Shown here: in pieces, positions 60,451 through 64,000 of the stretch | Layout of the letters: each line of letters begins with the position of its first letter | How positions within the stretch are numbered: position 1 is the stretch's first letter | Origin: Ifrita kowaldi | Lineage: Eukaryota > Chordata > Aves > Passeriformes > Cinclosomatidae | Direction of reading: 5' to 3' | Length of the DNA: 64,000 bases | NCBI GenBank assembly: GCA_013398055.1 | Contig: VZRS01009627.1 | Location: forward strand, 838,592 to 902,591 | Notes under the pieces: generated by a model | What the model was told of the DNA's origin: nothing | What the model saw: the letters and a program-made list of their open reading frames with translations, nothing else | Database searches by the model: none | Program-made: the position numbers and the translations under genes

Positions 60451-62662
60451 AGAGATGGAAACCTGAGAAAATACTGCAGTACAACAGTCCTGGATAGGGA
60501 GGGCGCATTTTTGCCCTGTATCTATAAAAAGAACAGTCCAACTGAGCAGGTACGAGACCCTCCAGAATGAAGCTAATCAAATCTAGATAATGAAAATATC
60601 AGTCCCCTTCCCTAGTGGCCATGAATACATCCCCAAAAGACAACAGGTGCTCCTCAAATCCAGCTACCACATGTCCAGACCAGGGTTGCAAAACTGGGAA
60701 AGCAGAGGGGAACAATATTTTTCATGGAAATCTCTCGTAGGTGTATGTCAGTATTGATACTGGGATTTTTCTGTTGGTCTCACAAGAGCAGCATAGAACT
60801 GACTGATGATGATTTTCTTCCATAAAAACATAGCTTTAAGCATAAACTAGTAATTCCTCACTCATTACAAAACTTGCTTCAGGACATGGGATATCATCTC
60901 ATCCGCGTAGGTGTGAGAATAGAAAGGGATCAGGAAGGAACTAGTGAAATGCAGGGACTAAATATAACTATATGGCTTTGCTCTCACCAGACTCTAAAGC
61001 TTTGATCTCTTTTTGCCTTTGTTTCAGCAGAAGGGAGAGTTCCATCACAGCTGTTGATATTCAGCTATAGGCTTTACATGAGTCTTTCTAAATTTGTCTG
61101 TGTTAGCAATAAATAAAAAGGATAAAAATTTTGGCATCTTATAGCTCGTGTGCCTTCTTGTGGTTTTCAATAGAGCAAATATTCCTCACTTTGGGAAATC
61201 CTGTGAGATTTTAAACACTTCTTTGCATTGGTTACTCTGATACGACACCTTCTCACTGGTATTGTACAATTGTGACAACTGATCTTGACCTAAAGCAGAA
61301 ATAGAAATAATGAAAAAGAAAATATTCACTTGGCCACAGCATTAGAACCAAAATCAGCCTCTTTGTGGGTGAATTCACCATTTTGAGAGGGAATTGTGCT
61401 TGAACAGTCACCCTGACAGCAGAGCATGAAGTCATTCTGATACTGTCAAAAGAGAAATAGCCTTAATCTAATGTCTCTGTGATCTGTTTGAATCCCCAGG
61501 AAGTTGTTTAAAATATTTTCTCCCAGCTTCTTTAATTAGTCACATACAGAACTTTCGAAAAAGTGAATGTGCTTAAATTCATTAATAACTTGGATTTACG
61601 GTGTAGGATTTGGGAAATTATCTTCAGTTGAAATAATGTTGCATGGTCCCATATCAAGCAAATACGTAACTTTTTTGGAGGTGTGGATTACACCAGAGTA
61701 GTTTGCAGAGGTTAAACATGCTGTGGAAATTTTGTGGCATCCTAAAGCCAAGGTGCACAGGTTAGAATAGGAAATAACACAACAAATTAGTCAAAACTTG
61801 CTGTATTTTTGGGACCACATAGGGAGTTCTTGGTTTTGTTTTAGTTTCTCCATTTAAACTCCTTTTTATTTTCCTCATTCCAGGGCTATCTGAAACCTTC
61901 ATCTTTTTCATAGCATTCAGTAGGATTTTGTGTTACTTTCAACTTTCAAAATGATTTCAAGTGGCAAACCCCTGCAGAGGGGAGGCTGGGCTTTTCAGGA
62001 TGATGTTCCTTCCCTCTCTAAGCTTTCCACACAATTTGAAAAGATCTGGGAGAAAACTCACCTCCGTACTTGCACTTCAGCACCTCTACCCATGTACCTT
62101 TTGGAATATTCTGAGCAGAAGCCATCATTAATTAAAGTGAAGTACTTAGGCAGGTACACAGAGTGGAGAAAGTAATTACTCAAAAAAAAATTGGTCAGTT
62201 GAGTTTCTATACATTATAAATGGCTAGAATTTGGTTAATGGCAGTGTGGTGGCAACCACTTAATTTGTTTTGACGCCATTCTGCAGGTGCTGAGGGTTCT
62301 TTTCTGACAAAATGAAAACCTTTTGATGTTAAAAATGGTGTTAAGACATTCAACTATTACCCCCACCCCATTTTTGGTAATTTAATCATCCATTGAAGCA
62401 GATCATTCCACCGAAGGGCTCCAGCCTGCTCACAGTGCTTTGGAGATTTTTCTTACTTAACACTTTGCTCTAATTTATTGGTTCAGCATTGTTCTTCACG
62501 TCCCTGTGGGTTTATAGTCATAGTTCCCATTAATTTCAGCATGGCAGGTGGTATTAAAACTACCTGTGCGCCGTGTTTTAGCCACTATGTAACAAAACTG
62601 TCAGGGTAACACAGAATGGTGCAGTTCCCTCCCTCACCTGGAGTTACAAACCAACACACATA

Positions 62663-62846
62663 GCATCAAAATCTGCTCTGAAGTGGACTAAGCAGTGGCT
62701 TTATTTTGAGGAGATGAGCACTGGAGGAATAAGTCAAGATTTAATTCTTAAAGGCGTCAAAATCTGCTCTGAAACACCGTAGTAAGTGGCCTTCTTTTGA
62801 GAAGACAAACATCAGAGAGGATCAAGTCAAGATTTAATTCTTAAAA
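62663..62846. repeat. Imperfect tandem duplication, ~90-bp unit, two copies
   Basis: Copy 1 is about 62663-62752 and copy 2 about 62753-62846. Both begin with cgtcaaaatctgctctgaa or catcaaaatctgctctgaag and both end with the shared aagtcaagatttaattctta. The centres diverge but share agtggc/agtggctt, cttttga/ttttgag and a gaggat/ggaggaa word. The conserved ends with diverged middles show the duplication is not very recent. Confidence 0.88.
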
Positions 62847-62910
62847 GTGGCCCTGTTAGGCCCCCAGGTTGGACCTTTCAGGCATGATTCTGAAAGCACA
62901 GATTGCCCTC

Positions 62911-63160
62911 GTGGCCGGGGTGGGTTCTGTGTTAAACGTGGTCCCAAGCACGAGGGAGGGCTGGGGTCTGCAGGGCCGCGCTGAGGAGCATCGTGCTGAC
63001 CTCCGGCTCACACGGCAGCGGCGCGGCCTCGCCCTCCCCGCTGCAGCACCTCCCGAGTGATTTATGGGGTCTGATTTGCTGCTGTCAGTTACCTCTGATT
63101 TGTGAACAAGCTGGAATGAGCCTCGGGGAGAGGGCGGGAAGGGGACGGGGGGATGCTTGA
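62911..63160. promoter_or_regulatory. Small CpG-rich patch
   Basis: About 17 CpGs in 240 bases, 14 of them in 62911-63060, with a GC-box-like gggcggga at about 63132. A 63-codon frame (62869-63060) is Arg/Ala-rich because of composition. It might be a small CpG island, a promoter or a GC-biased recombination spot. No TATA box or splice donor is convincingly placed. Confidence 0.3.
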
Positions 63161-64000
63161 AAGGAAGGTTACATACCTCCCCCCCTCTCAGAGGGGCTGA
63201 ACGTGTAACCTGCCATTGGAGTTCTGTAATTTCTGCCTTGCCTGGTCATCTGGGAGGAAGAAAAACTGCAAACTGATGACAGCCTTGAAACAAGCAGTTG
63301 AGGAGGGTTGGGGTTGTTGGGGTGTTTTTTTTAACTACCTACAGATAGAAATCCTAAGGAAGGGGAGGGTATGAGGAAGAAGCAGTTTGTGTCTCTGGCA
63401 AAGCATTAATTGAAATGTTATGAGAAGAGAGCTCTTTGTGATAAAACAATACAGGAGCTCAAAACAATAAACTGGAAAATAAACTTTAAAATAATTTATT
63501 TTCCTCTTCCTGGTAACTTATTTGAAGTTTGCAGGTTCTACATTTGGATGGGACCTCACTGGCCATGTAAACATTGCTCCATCAAGTTGCTGAGGAGAGG
63601 CCCTGCTCATTTCTCCATGGAAAGCCCCTTGGATGCCCCAAGGATTCCCAGGTACTTCTCCACATCTTTGTTCCTCTAAGTGTGAGCCTTGCCACCACCC
63701 CTTGCAGCATCCCCAAACCCTTCAGGTGTCTGTGCCACACTCCCAGGAAGGTGTGGGCAATCCGGCTGTTCCTCCTGTGCCTGTGCTGCAAAGTGTGAGC
63801 AGCTCCACACGAGGGAACCCTAGGCAGATGAAATCAGTAGTTGCAGCAGGATATGAGGTTCTGGCATTTAATAAAGACCCACTGGAGCTGGATACATGGC
63901 TGTGCTTCATTAGTGAGGAGCCAAAGGAACCTGCTGAGTGATGTGCTATCTTTTTAATCATGTTAGTCCACATGAGACTTGGACAGAGCTATTAATTATC
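63161..64000. other. Unique non-coding DNA to window end
   Basis: No repeat recognised. Open frames reach 102 codons (plus, 63633-63941), overlapping frames of 83 and 69 codons on the other strand, with no domain. Confidence 0.6.

Larger units (their letters stand above)
55754..62662. other. 7-kb unique non-coding stretch
   Basis: No CR1 recognised. Open frames reach 126 codons (plus, 58802-59182) without a domain. Poly-A lies at about 58489-58503. It contains two CTCF-type motifs (56332 and 57031) and a candidate regulatory patch at 60270-60450, listed separately. Confidence 0.55.

Overview
This window is non-coding vertebrate DNA, almost certainly from a bird. The main evidence is at least eleven fragments of the CR1 LINE family in both orientations. 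Most keep the recognisable CR1 3' end, with the conserved 'gttggatggggc...ggtcccttccaaccca' type region and a terminal 8-mer of the ATTCTGTGA/ATTCTATG kind. Base composition is AT-leaning, CpG is depleted except in three small islands, and there are no primate- or rodent-type SINEs. I cannot name the species or the locus from the sequence alone; an intergenic gene desert or the inside of one very large intron would both fit.

No protein-coding gene, rRNA, tRNA or CRISPR array can be supported. No open frame exceeds 177 codons, and that longest one runs through a CR1 copy. The others are short, lie in opposing frames and show no domain I recognise. Splice-like AG...GT pairs occur, but none brackets a convincing conserved exon.

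Layout: 1-15.9 kb is unique DNA with three CR1 pieces (7.0, 8.7, 10.8 kb), a TA microsatellite (3.4 kb) and an A-rich tract (13.0 kb). 15.9-19.5 kb is an assembly trouble spot: GGAA microsatellites, two isolated Ns, a 159-N gap, and a ~1.18-kb block present twice with only a one-base difference seen. That block carries a homeodomain-motif-rich element with a 10-bp inverted repeat, the best enhancer candidate in the window. 19.5-33.4 kb holds two CR1 copies, a GATA-like microsatellite and then about 9 kb with almost no recognisable repeats. 34.5-35.0 kb is a CpG-rich patch with CCAAT and GC-box motifs (a promoter or an old LTR). 35-46 kb is repeat-poor with several AT-hook/homeodomain-like clusters. 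46.3 kb has a 34-N gap inside poly-T. 47.0-48.1 kb is a CR1 cluster around a GC-rich patch with a CTCF-like site. 50-55 kb holds two more CR1 pieces. 56.3-57.0 kb contains two strong CTCF-type motifs pointing away from each other. 62.7-63.2 kb has a ~90-bp tandem duplication followed by a CpG-rich patch.

If anything functional lies here it is probably cis-regulatory (enhancers and insulators for a gene outside the window) rather than a new protein system. All regulatory calls are motif-based inferences and need alignment to other bird genomes.
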